Assembly: GCA_934454125.1 (NCBI GenBank) | Contig: CAKSFA010000006.1 | Coordinates: forward strand, 1 to 64,000 | From: an uncultured Eubacteriales bacterium | GTDB taxonomy: Bacteria; Bacillota; Clostridia; Oscillospirales; Acutalibacteraceae | Length of the DNA stretch: 64,000 nt | Direction: 5' to 3' | Part shown: positions 25,325 through 33,594 of the stretch, one piece after another | How the letters are laid out: the number at the start of each line of letters is the position of its first letter | Numbering within the stretch: the first letter of the stretch is position 1 | Made by a program: the position numbers and the translations under genes | The notes under the pieces: generated by a model | Databases searched by the model: none | Told to the model about the DNA's origin: nothing | What the model saw: only the letters and a program-made list of their open reading frames with translations

Positions 25325-25330
25325 TACAAT
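25325..25330 (+). promoter_or_regulatory. Extended -10 of the AI-2E-type permease gene
   Basis: TGG precedes TACAAT (25325-25330), 40 bp before the start; the -35 is unclear. Confidence 0.45.
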
Positions 25331-25369
25331 CAATAAAAACAACACGTTATGCGAAGGGAGGAAGCCATT

Positions 25370-26716
25370 TTGAGATACCGCTGGGATAAAAAATATTTAT
25401 ACTGGGGTATCACGGCCGTAGCAGTTATCATCGTTGCCATGCTTGCATTTGCAGCCATTTTTCGATTTGATATGCTGTGGGGTATGGTCGGCTTTGTGCT
25501 GTCTATTTTCACGCCGGTGCTGTATGGTTTTGCCTTTGCGTTTATTCTAAATCCGGTCGTTAAAAACCTGAACAAATTGTTTATGAAAACGGTGTTCAAA
25601 AAAGCGCAGTACCGGCGCCGTGCAGAAAAAATTTCCCGCGCGCTCAGCATTGTAATCTCTATTTTGCTGCTCTTTATCGTAATTACTGTCTTTTCGCTCA
25701 TGCTGTTCCCACAGCTGGTTACGAATATCATGGGCTTTTACAACAATTTTGAGGGCTATTATACCAATTTCACCGGCTGGCTCGACGGTATCGTCAAGCA
25801 AGATAGCCAATCCGGCGAGTTTTTCCTGCAAGCCATTGAGCAATCCAAGCAAATGCTACAAAACTGGATGACCACCGACCTGGTGCCTCAGCTGCAAAAT
25901 CTTGCTACAAATATGCTCTCCGGTTTGTGGAATGTCTTTATGGTGCTCAAAGATGTCATTATTGGCCTTATCATCGCCATCTATTTTCTTTTCAGCAAAG
26001 AAAAATTCTGTGCGCAGTGCAAAAAGTTGGCCTATGCTATTTTGCCTCGTCGCCGCGCAGATAGTCTCATCCGCAACACGCGAGAGACCAGCACGGTATT
26101 TGGCAGCTTCATTACCGGCCAGATTATCGATGCACTCATCGTTGGTGTGCTGTGCTTTATTGGTATGTCCATTCTGCGTTTGCCATATCCCCCTATGATC
26201 AGCGTCATCGTTGCAATCACCAATGTCATTCCATTTTTTGGCCCTTACATTGGCGCCATTCCCAGTGCGATTTTGATTCTTCTGGTTGATCCGCTGCAAG
26301 CAGTCTATTTCGTTATTTTTATCATCATTCTGCAACAGATTGATGGTAATGTCATCTGCCCGCGTATTTTGGGCGGCACCATCGGACTAAATGGCTTTTG
26401 GATCATTTTTTCCATCGTAGTATTTGGTGCCCTGTTCGGTATGGTTGGTCTGATTATCGGTGTTCCCGCCTTTGCTATGCTATATACCTGGCTCAAACGT
26501 TGGGTTGCCCGCCGATTGAGTCGCCGCAACTTGCCACAGGATACATTATCCTACAGTATTCCGGGTGAATACCGCGAGCTCACTGAGCAAGAACAAGCAC
26601 AGCTTGAAACGGTAAGGCAAGAACTAGCCGAAGAAGCGGCAAAAAAAGCAGCCAAAAAAGACTTAATCGCTCGCATGGTGCAAACCCTGAAAAACCGCAC
26701 CAAATCGAAAAAATAA
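25370..26716 (+). CDS. AI-2E family transporter
   Basis: A 448-residue polytopic membrane protein of the AI-2E/PerM family, whose members export autoinducer-2 or act as Na+/H+ or other secondary transporters. The family C-terminal core is clear: ITGQIIDALIVGVLCFIGM, PYPPMISVIVAITNVIPFFG, IGAIPSAILILL and VICPRILGGTIGLNGFWIIF. A ~60-residue basic, Ala/Lys-rich cytoplasmic tail ends the protein. TTG at 25370 is chosen because AGGGAGG lies eight bases upstream; the earlier ATG at 25349 precedes that site. Substrate unknown. Confidence 0.88.
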   Translation: MRYRWDKKYLYWGITAVAVIIVAMLAFAAIFRFDMLWGMVGFVLSIFTPVLYGFAFAFILNPVVKNLNKLFMKTVFKKAQYRRRAEKISRALSIVISILLLFIVITVFSLMLFPQLVTNIMGFYNNFEGYYTNFTGWLDGIVKQDSQSGEFFLQAIEQSKQMLQNWMTTDLVPQLQNLATNMLSGLWNVFMVLKDVIIGLIIAIYFLFSKEKFCAQCKKLAYAILPRRRADSLIRNTRETSTVFGSFITGQIIDALIVGVLCFIGMSILRLPYPPMISVIVAITNVIPFFGPYIGAIPSAILILLVDPLQAVYFVIFIIILQQIDGNVICPRILGGTIGLNGFWIIFSIVVFGALFGMVGLIIGVPAFAMLYTWLKRWVARRLSRRNLPQDTLSYSIPGEYRELTEQEQAQLETVRQELAEEAAKKAAKKDLIARMVQTLKNRTKSKK

Positions 26717-26750
26717 AAACAGGCAGCCCACCGGTTGCCTGTTTTTATTT
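26714..26750. terminator. Bidirectional terminator between converging genes
   Basis: AAAAACAGGCA and TGCCTGTTTTT flank a nine-base loop; it ends both the AI-2E permease gene and the carboxypeptidase gene. Confidence 0.88.
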
Positions 26751-27809
26751 GCGCTGTTTTCTGCGTCTATGGGTGCGCACATTGTCCGAGAGTACCAACA
26801 CGGCAATCATCACCACCATGCTGCAAATCACCAAAAACCATGGGGAAGACACGATACCATTCAACTTTTCCCACATCTGTTCTCGCTTTACTGCGGGGTA
26901 TACATTCTGTGCCAACACTGGGCTGCTGTTGCCAAATCCGCCAAATGCCCAATCATAGAGGTTCTTTGTGTCCAGCATTTCTCCGTGCACAGCCTCAATC
27001 GGTGCCCCCAATGCCACGATCAAATAGCGTTCTTCCTGCTTTTGTGCCGTGGTTACCAGACAATAGCCCGCCTGATCATGGTAGCCCGTCTTGATTCCCC
27101 GAATATACGACTCATAATACACCGTCTCGTTTTTGTCCATCATTTTATTGGTGGTATACACCGTGCGCGCACCGGCATACAAATTTGTTGGTGGCAGCGT
27201 ATATTCCGTCTGCGTTACAATTTCCATAAAATACGGCAGTGCCATTGCATATTTTGTCATCGTATACAAATCCTGTGCAGTGGTATAATGTCCTTCATTG
27301 TGCAGTCCATGCGGGTTAGAAAAACGGGTATTGCGGCAACCAAGTTCTCGTGCCTTTTCGTTCATTTTTTCTACAAATGTGCTTACACTGCCTTGGCCCA
27401 CATATTCTGCCAGCACCAGTGCAGCATCATTTCCAGAGGGAATCATCATACAGTTGAGCAACTGCAATGCAGTCAGTTCTTCGCCCTGCCGTATGCCCGA
27501 AAGTGAGCTGTCCGTTCCCTGCAGCAGCGTAGCCACATTGCTTCCCGCTGTAATTTTTGTATTTTCCAAATCTGCAATGGCTTCAGCAGCAACAATATAC
27601 GTCATAATTTTTGTGCAGGAGGCAGGTGCCATGCGCTGCGTCGCATTTTTTTGATACACTACCTCCTGCGTGTTCAAATCTACCATATACAGTGCCTGCG
27701 AGCTGGTTTCAAAATCTACCTGCGCTCCTTTGACCGACGGGCAGGCAAAGGGCAGTAAAAGCGCCGCTGTAAAAAACGCCGCCAGATACGGTAAAATTTT
27801 CTTTGCCAT
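26745..27809 (-). CDS. D-alanyl-D-alanine carboxypeptidase (DacF/PBP5 type)
   Basis: Trims the terminal D-alanine of peptidoglycan stem peptides outside the membrane. The 354-residue protein has a cleavable signal peptide (to about Ala29), the SxxK active site in MAPASCTKIM (about 62-71), SGN in MMIPSGNDAA (about 123-125), and KTG in GIKTGYHDQAGYC. A C-terminal helix (WFLVICSMVVMIAVLVL) followed by basic residues anchors it to the membrane. It may serve vegetative or sporulation wall metabolism; promoter is sigma-A-like. Confidence 0.94.
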   Translation of the reverse strand: MAKKILPYLAAFFTAALLLPFACPSVKGAQVDFETSSQALYMVDLNTQEVVYQKNATQRMAPASCTKIMTYIVAAEAIADLENTKITAGSNVATLLQGTDSSLSGIRQGEELTALQLLNCMMIPSGNDAALVLAEYVGQGSVSTFVEKMNEKARELGCRNTRFSNPHGLHNEGHYTTAQDLYTMTKYAMALPYFMEIVTQTEYTLPPTNLYAGARTVYTTNKMMDKNETVYYESYIRGIKTGYHDQAGYCLVTTAQKQEERYLIVALGAPIEAVHGEMLDTKNLYDWAFGGFGNSSPVLAQNVYPAVKREQMWEKLNGIVSSPWFLVICSMVVMIAVLVLSDNVRTHRRRKQRK

Positions 27810-27851
27810 GTTTGATTCCCCCGTTTCAAGCGCCTATGTATCTGTTGCCGT

Positions 27852-27879
27852 ATTCTAGCATTGGCGTCTTGCACATCAA
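27852..27879 (-). promoter_or_regulatory. Promoter of the D,D-carboxypeptidase gene
   Basis: Minus strand TTGATG (27874-27879), 16 bp, TAGAAT (27852-27857) with a TG one base upstream. Confidence 0.65.
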
Positions 27880-27913
27880 TTATGCAGCAATCTGCAATCT
27901 CTGCTCTGCATAT

Positions 27914-27947
27914 GAAAAAAATCAGCCGTTTTGGCTGATTTTTTTCT
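27914..27947. terminator. Terminator of the P-type ATPase gene
   Basis: AAATCAGCC-GTTTT-GGCTGATTT with A-run and T-run on either side; it ends the minus-strand ATPase gene and is symmetrical. Confidence 0.88.
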
Positions 27948-27962
27948 GTTTGCTCAAGCCGG

Positions 27963-30620
27963 TCACCGTTTGTTCCGTCTGTGACTGCTGTGTTTGCCAA
28001 ACAATGCTTCCAATGCCGCACTGAGCAACTTTTCCGCTTCCACCACCACCAGCGGTATGAGTGAAAGCCCTGCAACCATAGCCCATGCCAGCGATCCCAT
28101 TTGTGCCGTTTTGAATACGGTCATCAGCGGCGGGAACAACAACACACTCAGTTGCAGTGCCATACAAACTGCGGCGGCAGCAGTCAACTTTCGGTTGCCA
28201 AATATCCCAATGCGCAGCAATGAGCGCTTCGATCGCACGTTAAACGCATGTGCCACCTGAGAAAGACTCAGCACGGCAAATGCCATCGTTCTGCCTATGT
28301 ATGGCTGTGCAGGGTCTGCATCAAACAACACCCGTCCAATCGAAAATGCCAGCAATGCCAGTGCACCAATCATACAGCCTTCCACTGCAATGTGATATCC
28401 CATACCGCCGCCAAACAGCCCTTTTTTGTGTGACTGTGGCCTGCGCTGCATAATATCCGGCGCAATCGGTTCCACGCCAAGCGCCAATGCCGGCAGAGAG
28501 TCGGTCACCAAGTTCACCCACAACAACTGAATCGCCAGTAGCGGGCTTGGCATGCCAAACACAAATGCTGCCAAAATTGTCATGATTTCGCCGATATTGC
28601 AAGAGATTAAAAAATGAATGGTTCTGCGAATGTTTTCATAAATCCCGCGCCCTTCGCGCACCGCTGCCACGATCGTTGAAAAATTGTCATCGGTCAAAAT
28701 CAAATCAGATGCACCTTTGGCAACCTCTGTGCCACCACGCCCCATTGCACAGCCAATATCAGCAGCCTTGAGCGCAGGCGCATCGTTTACTCCGTCTCCG
28801 GTCATGGCTACAATATCGCCGCTTGCCTGTAGTGCTTTTACGATCCGCACTTTATGCGCAGGGGAGACGCGGGCATATACATTGCACTGCCGAATCTTCT
28901 GTTCAAATTCCTGCTTTTCCATCCGATCCAACTGTATTCCGGTCAGTGTGGTGTCGCCGTCCTCCAAAATACCGAGTTCTTTCCCCACAGCTGCTGCCGT
29001 TGCAGCATGGTCTCCCGTAATCATCACCGGTCGAATTCCCGCCTGTTTGCATAGCGCTACAGCTTCCTTTGCTTCGGGTCTTGGCGGGTCCATCATGCCA
29101 ATCAGCCCGCAAAAAATCAGATTTTGCTCCAAATCATGCTCTCTTGCCGGCAAGCGATCCGTATCATAATATGCCACACCCAACACGCGCAGGCTACGCG
29201 TGGCCATTCCACTGTTATTTGCCAAAATACGGCTCTTGATTGCGCCGGTCATCGTTTGCACACCGCCCTGCACCATCACGTTGCTGCAAAGTGGCAACAG
29301 CAAATCCGGTGCCCCTTTGGTAATCACACGATACCCGCTCTGCGTCCGGTGCACCGTTGTCATCCGTTTGCGCTCCGAGGTAAACGGCAACTCCCGCACA
29401 CGCGGGTATTTTTGCTCCAGATTTTCCTTGCTGCTTTGTGTGGCGCTTACCAGTGCAGCCTCTGTGGGGTCTCCATTCACGCGTGTTCCATTTACGGTGC
29501 AGTTATTGCACAATGTGCCCAGCTCCAGCAAAAATTGTGCCTGTGTGCTGTCTGTTGGCAGGGCAGAGGCACCGTCGGCCAGTTCCGTTACGGTCATTTT
29601 ATTTTGAGTCAGTGTTCCTGTTTTATCCGAGCAAATCACCGTTGCACCGCCCAGCGTTTCAACTGCCGGCAGCCGTCGAATAATTGCTCGGTTTGCTGCC
29701 ATGCGTTTTACACCCATTGCCAGCACAATCGTCACAATCACCGGCAACCCTTCCGGTATCGCCGCCACCGCCAGACTGATCGCGATCATAAACATTTCCA
29801 ATGGTACGATTTGTTGCACTAACCCCAACACAAAAATTATTCCACAAATCAAAAGTGCTCCAATACCCAGCACTTTTCCGGTTTTGGCCAACTGGCGTTG
29901 TAGAGGTGTCTGAGGTGTTTCCTGGCTGTGTATCATTCGTGCGATTTTGCCCACTTCTGTTTGCATTGCGGTTTCCACCACAATGCCCTTGCCTCTGCCG
30001 GCAGTCACGCTGCTGCCGCAAAACAGCATGTTGGTGCGATCTCCCAGCGGTGTGTCTGGTGAGAATAAGCCCTGCTCATCCTTTTCCACCGGGGCAGATT
30101 CCCCGGTCAGCGCAGCTTCTTCCGCTTTCAGTCCGTGTGTTTCCAACAGCCGCAAGTCTGCCGGAGCAATGTCACCGGCCTCCAGCAGCACAATATCTCC
30201 CGGTACCAAACCTACTGATTCCACGCGTAATTGTCTGCCGCCGCGCAGCACAGTTGCTTGAGGGGCAGACAGCTTTTTCAGTGCATCAATGGCCTTTTCT
30301 GCCCGGCTTTCCTGAATTACACCTGTCAGCGCGTTAATCACCACAATCACCAAAATGATAATCGCATCCACAAAATCATAATCTCCCCGCACCAGCGATG
30401 TCACAAATGAAATTCCGGCCGCTGCCAGCAGAATCAATACCATAAAATCTGAAAACTGTGCCAAAAACCGTCCCCAAAATCCACGTTTTTTCCGTTGCTC
30501 CAGCTCATTTGGACCATACTGCTCCAGTCGTTGTTTTGTCTGTTGTCCGCTCAGTCCATTGTCCCGGTCACTTTCTAGCTTGTTGATGCATTCCTGCTGC
30601 GGTATGCTTTGCCAATCCAT
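27963..30620 (-). CDS. Calcium-transporting P-type ATPase (P2A/PMCA type)
   Basis: An 885-residue P-type ATPase, most likely exporting Ca2+. The N-terminal cation ATPase domain begins LSGQQTKQRLEQYGPNEL; the actuator motif is LTGESAPVEK (about 171-180), helix 4 carries IPEGLPVIV (about 288-296), the phosphorylated aspartate is Asp332 in CSDKTGTLTQNKM, and the hinge is MTGDGVNDAPALKAADIG. The IPEGLP motif and later helices fit P2 Ca2+ pumps rather than heavy-metal pumps. The start at 30620 follows GGAGGGG; an earlier in-frame ATG overlaps that site. Confidence 0.92.
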   Translation of the reverse strand: MDWQSIPQQECINKLESDRDNGLSGQQTKQRLEQYGPNELEQRKKRGFWGRFLAQFSDFMVLILLAAAGISFVTSLVRGDYDFVDAIIILVIVVINALTGVIQESRAEKAIDALKKLSAPQATVLRGGRQLRVESVGLVPGDIVLLEAGDIAPADLRLLETHGLKAEEAALTGESAPVEKDEQGLFSPDTPLGDRTNMLFCGSSVTAGRGKGIVVETAMQTEVGKIARMIHSQETPQTPLQRQLAKTGKVLGIGALLICGIIFVLGLVQQIVPLEMFMIAISLAVAAIPEGLPVIVTIVLAMGVKRMAANRAIIRRLPAVETLGGATVICSDKTGTLTQNKMTVTELADGASALPTDSTQAQFLLELGTLCNNCTVNGTRVNGDPTEAALVSATQSSKENLEQKYPRVRELPFTSERKRMTTVHRTQSGYRVITKGAPDLLLPLCSNVMVQGGVQTMTGAIKSRILANNSGMATRSLRVLGVAYYDTDRLPAREHDLEQNLIFCGLIGMMDPPRPEAKEAVALCKQAGIRPVMITGDHAATAAAVGKELGILEDGDTTLTGIQLDRMEKQEFEQKIRQCNVYARVSPAHKVRIVKALQASGDIVAMTGDGVNDAPALKAADIGCAMGRGGTEVAKGASDLILTDDNFSTIVAAVREGRGIYENIRRTIHFLISCNIGEIMTILAAFVFGMPSPLLAIQLLWVNLVTDSLPALALGVEPIAPDIMQRRPQSHKKGLFGGGMGYHIAVEGCMIGALALLAFSIGRVLFDADPAQPYIGRTMAFAVLSLSQVAHAFNVRSKRSLLRIGIFGNRKLTAAAAVCMALQLSVLLFPPLMTVFKTAQMGSLAWAMVAGLSLIPLVVVEAEKLLSAALEALFGKHSSHRRNKR

Positions 30621-30681
30621 GCACAACCCCTCCATGCTTTTCCTGTATTTTCACATATATGTCCGCTGCCATCAGTTTAGA

Positions 30682-30710
30682 AGCATAGATTTATCCACAT
30701 GTTTGCACAA
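30682..30710 (-). promoter_or_regulatory. Promoter of the P-type ATPase with an internal DnaA box
   Basis: Minus strand TTGTGC (30705-30710), 17 bp, TATGCT (30682-30687). A perfect TTATCCACA (30691-30699, plus strand) lies in the spacer. Confidence 0.55.
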
Positions 30711-30741
30711 AAAAATCTCCGCCGATATGGCAGAGATTTCT
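30710..30741 (-). terminator. Terminator of the flippase-like membrane protein gene
   Basis: Minus strand AAATCTC-T-GCC and GGC-G-GAGATTT form the stem, followed by a T-run. Confidence 0.8.
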
Positions 30742-30742
30742 G

Positions 30743-31858
30743 TTATAATTCTAATTTCTTGCTTTCCAGTTCACGCGATTTCCGGTCGGCTTCCAGCTCC
30801 GCTTTCGACCGTTCCCGGTACAGTGTGCGTTGCGGTATCCGCTTTACAATAATCACAAACGCCAACCCGCCGATGATATTGAAATAATACGTCACCACGC
30901 GCCAGATAAATAAAGCCGGCAAAATTAACTCGTTTCCAAAAAATGTTCCAAAAAACAGATAGAAACTGCCCTCCGCACCACCAGAAGCACCCGGCAGCGG
31001 AATAAAAGCCGAAACCATGTTTACAAAGGCCTGCGCACCTAGCATATCAAATACATCCGCGCCGCGCAGCCCAAAGCTGCGAAAAATCAAATACGGTATC
31101 ATGCAGGCCACAAAAATTTGTACCGCAGTAAAAAACACTGCATTCAAATACACTTTTACCGATTTGCCCACCAGCTTTGTACTCTTATGAAAAATCGCAA
31201 ATTCGCTATGTAGCTTATGATACCTTGCAAGCGGTTTTTTCACCAGCCGTATCCGATACAGCATCTTCAAAATCACCCGCAGGCATTTGTCCGTTGCTTT
31301 TTCGTTTACTGCAAAAAATAGCACCAACAGCACAAAGGTCAAATTTGTTACCAAACCAATGATGGTCAAAAATGAAAAATTACTTACGCTGTTTTGAAAA
31401 AATGGTAATTTCCAAAATACCATCACCAGCGCAAACAGCACCATCACAATTTGATACACCAGGCTTTTCACCGCAATAATCGAGCCTGCTCCGCCGGTGT
31501 CCATGCCCAGCTTTTTCATGTAATAGATCTGCATCGCCTGCCCGCCGGTTGCAAACGGCGTCAATGCACTGTAAAGCAACCCGATCATTCCCACAATCAG
31601 TGAATGTCGAAATTTCCATTGTGGATACACCTTTTTGCAAAAAAAGTGGAGAACAAGCGCTTCCAGCAACCAACCAACCGCTACTGCGGCAAACACCAGT
31701 AAAAACCATCCGATTTCCAGCTTGTCAGAAATGCGCTGCATTGCGGCTATGCCGTCGGTCGTAATAAAAAAATACACCAAAACGCCAATCGAAACTGCAA
31801 TCGTCACCACTGCAAACAAATTCTTTTTGATTATGCCCCAAACGTTGCCAGCTGCCAT
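30743..31858 (-). CDS. Lysylphosphatidylglycerol synthase-type transmembrane (UPF0104) protein
   Basis: A 371-residue protein of the UPF0104/YbhN group, the membrane part of MprF-like flippases without the catalytic aminoacyl-transferase domain. About eight helices; the family blocks are FCKKVYPQWKFRHSLIVGMIG split by GLLYSALTPFATGGQAMQIY (about 94-113) and FIPLPGASGGAEGSFYLFFG. The start at 31858 follows AAAGGCGG; another ATG lies 21 bases upstream but is too close to the predicted transcription start. A role in lipid flipping is inferred from the family. Confidence 0.87.
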   Translation of the reverse strand: MAAGNVWGIIKKNLFAVVTIAVSIGVLVYFFITTDGIAAMQRISDKLEIGWFLLVFAAVAVGWLLEALVLHFFCKKVYPQWKFRHSLIVGMIGLLYSALTPFATGGQAMQIYYMKKLGMDTGGAGSIIAVKSLVYQIVMVLFALVMVFWKLPFFQNSVSNFSFLTIIGLVTNLTFVLLVLFFAVNEKATDKCLRVILKMLYRIRLVKKPLARYHKLHSEFAIFHKSTKLVGKSVKVYLNAVFFTAVQIFVACMIPYLIFRSFGLRGADVFDMLGAQAFVNMVSAFIPLPGASGGAEGSFYLFFGTFFGNELILPALFIWRVVTYYFNIIGGLAFVIIVKRIPQRTLYRERSKAELEADRKSRELESKKLEL

Positions 31859-31893
31859 TGCATTGCACCGCCTTTCCATTATTGTATCATTCT

Positions 31894-31922
31894 ATTATAG
31901 CGCAAAATAATCCAAGATACAA
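31894..31922 (-). promoter_or_regulatory. Promoter of the UPF0104 gene
   Basis: Minus strand TTGTAT (31917-31922), 17 bp, TATAAT (31894-31899). Confidence 0.78.
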
Positions 31923-32379
31923 CCCTCATCTACCACGAGTCGTCTGGAAAAAACCGGCTCTTTTCGTCTGATTTACGTACCTTATACATTGTGCATCTCT
32001 TGTTTCCTGGCGGGTTTCTTTTGCAGCTGCAACAGCAGTCGTATATGCCAATGTCCGGCAGAATATGGCTCACTCCGGCCATACCGGCAATAGTTGCGTC
32101 CCTTCCGATTGAAAGCGGCGTTGCATCTTTTCTGTACGCGAGCAGGTAAAGGCAAATCCCTGTTCCAACCGTTCCCGGCAAAAATAATGGGTATGTATTA
32201 CCGCCAGCGTCGTTTTTTTGGCAAAACCGTTATTTTGGTACATTTCTGGTGAAATACGCCGCTTACGAAAGCCAGGCATTGGTTGCATAACGTTTTATAA
32301 TGCGATTCCCCTTTGTAGTTCCATTCCGATTTTTGTTCTGTTTCCTACTGTAGCATATTGCAAAATAAAATACCACCTC
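31923..32379. other. Gene-free stretch, possible remnant
   Basis: Two overlapping minus-strand frames of about 70-85 residues (32070-32288 and 31930-32181) run across this segment in different phases. They have several cysteines, no convincing ribosome binding site and no similarity I recognise. Base composition is less AT-rich than most intergenic DNA in the window, which would suit a decayed gene or a structured RNA, but nothing firm can be said. Confidence 0.35.
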
Positions 32380-32381
32380 TG

Positions 32382-32412
32382 TCAAAAAGCGCAGGCACAT
32401 TGGCCCGCGCTC
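32382..32412 (-). terminator. Terminator of the cotJ operon
   Basis: Minus strand AGCGC-G-GGC and GCC-T-GCGCT form the stem, followed by TTTTTG. Confidence 0.8.
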
Positions 32413-32423
32413 CTCTGTTCTGA

Positions 32424-33035
32424 TTATTTTTGTGATTTTCCTCTGTCAAATTCCGGGTTAAAGGCAAAAAAGTTCTTTTCATCCAGTCGGTCGGTTGCAA
32501 TGCGCAGTGCCTCGCCAAACCGTTGATAGTGCACAATCTCCCGCTCCCGCAAAAATCGAATCGGGTCAGCCACGTCCCGGTCATCGCAATAGCGCAGAAT
32601 ATTGTCATACGTCGTTCTTGCCTTCTGCTCGGCCGCCAGATCCTCGTGTAAGTCTGTCAGTGCATCGCCCGTTACTGCCAGGCTACCCGCTGAAAATGGC
32701 GCTCCGTTTGCATCTGCCGGGTAAATACCCGTGGTATGGTCGATAAAATAGGCATCAAAACCGGCCTTGCGAATCTCCTCCGGTGTCAATCCTCTGGTCA
32801 GTTGATACACAATGGTGCTCACCATCTCCAAATGTGCCAGTTCTTCCGTGCCAATATCCGTCAAAATTGCCTTCACTTCCGGGTACGGCATCGTATACCG
32901 CTGGCTCAAATACCGCAGCGAAGCTCCCAACTCGCCGTGCGGTCCGCCATACTGCGCCAGAATAATTTTTGCAAGTCCGGCATTGGGCGTTTTGATTTTT
33001 ACCGGGTACTGCAAACGCTTTTCATAAATCCACAT
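32424..33035 (-). CDS. cotJC: Spore coat protein CotJC (manganese catalase family)
   Basis: A 203-residue member of the ferritin-like manganese catalase family that forms part of the spore coat. Metal-ligand patterns are GELGASLRYLSQR (about 25-37), TDIGTEELAHLEMV (about 50-63) and the later DLAAEQKARTTYDNI with FLREREIVHYQRFGEAL. The start at 33035 (MWIYEKRLQYPVKI, the family N-terminus) follows GGAGG. It is the third gene of the cotJABC operon, two bases after cotJB. Whether the catalase activity is retained is not known. Confidence 0.94.
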   Translation of the reverse strand: MWIYEKRLQYPVKIKTPNAGLAKIILAQYGGPHGELGASLRYLSQRYTMPYPEVKAILTDIGTEELAHLEMVSTIVYQLTRGLTPEEIRKAGFDAYFIDHTTGIYPADANGAPFSAGSLAVTGDALTDLHEDLAAEQKARTTYDNILRYCDDRDVADPIRFLREREIVHYQRFGEALRIATDRLDEKNFFAFNPEFDRGKSQK

Positions 33036-33036
33036 A

Positions 33037-33288
33037 TCAGTTTGCCTCCGTTTCCCAAGGCCAAGGCCCGGTAATCCAAGCCCAGCGGCTGGTCTGGCTG
33101 CTCGTTTCGTGCAGCGGTCCATATTGCTCCTCATACTGTGCGCGCAGCTCTGCAGCCTTTGCACGCACCTCTTTCAGGCGCTTTGCCGCCTCCGTGTTAT
33201 TCGGGTGCGTATCCAAAAAGATATGCAACTCCCAGGCAGAAAACTCATACGCATTGATTTGTCGCATCAACCGTTCCTGCTCACTCAT
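33037..33288 (-). CDS. cotJB: Spore coat protein CotJB
   Basis: An 83-residue soluble protein with the family pattern of a basic N-terminal helix (LMRQINAYEFSAWELHIFLD) followed by THPNNTEAAK and the aromatic C-terminus WAWITGPWPWE. It overlaps cotJA by four bases. In Bacillus, CotJB is needed for CotJC assembly into the spore coat. Confidence 0.94.
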   Translation of the reverse strand: MSEQERLMRQINAYEFSAWELHIFLDTHPNNTEAAKRLKEVRAKAAELRAQYEEQYGPLHETSSQTSRWAWITGPWPWETEAN

Positions 33289-33482
33289 CGCATGCCCCTC
33301 CTGTCTGCACCCAAAAACGGCTTATTCAATTCCGGAAAAATCGTGCCATTTTCAAATCCTTCCATTGCGTCATATACCGTTTCATACTGCTGAAACGGCA
33401 CATAAGCCATCGCTTCTACAACAACGGCGGGCAGCGGCGTTATCTGCATGTTTTGTGCGCATTTTTGCTCCTGTTCTCTCAA
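33285..33482 (-). CDS. cotJA: Spore coat protein CotJA
   Basis: A 65-residue protein with the family core AMAYVPFQQYETVYDA followed by GTIFPELNKPFLG. TTG start nine bases after AAGGAG. It opens the operon cotJA-cotJB-cotJC, a mother-cell sporulation operon in Bacillus. I looked for a sigma-E-type promoter upstream (33500-33540) and could not place one with correct spacing. Confidence 0.92.
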   Translation of the reverse strand: MREQEQKCAQNMQITPLPAVVVEAMAYVPFQQYETVYDAMEGFENGTIFPELNKPFLGADRRGMR

Positions 33483-33554
33483 ACTCAGCCTCTCCTTTCA
33501 GTGTAGCTTATCCATACTATGACAACCTCTGCTGCAAGGTTCCGCTGAAAGGAG

Positions 33555-33592
33555 TGCAAAAAAAGCGGCAGCAAATTGCCAACCGCTTGTTT
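33555..33592 (-). terminator. Terminator of pncB
   Basis: Minus strand AAGCGG..GGCA and the facing GC..CCGCTT form a stem, followed by seven T. Confidence 0.75.
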
Positions 33593-33594
33593 GA

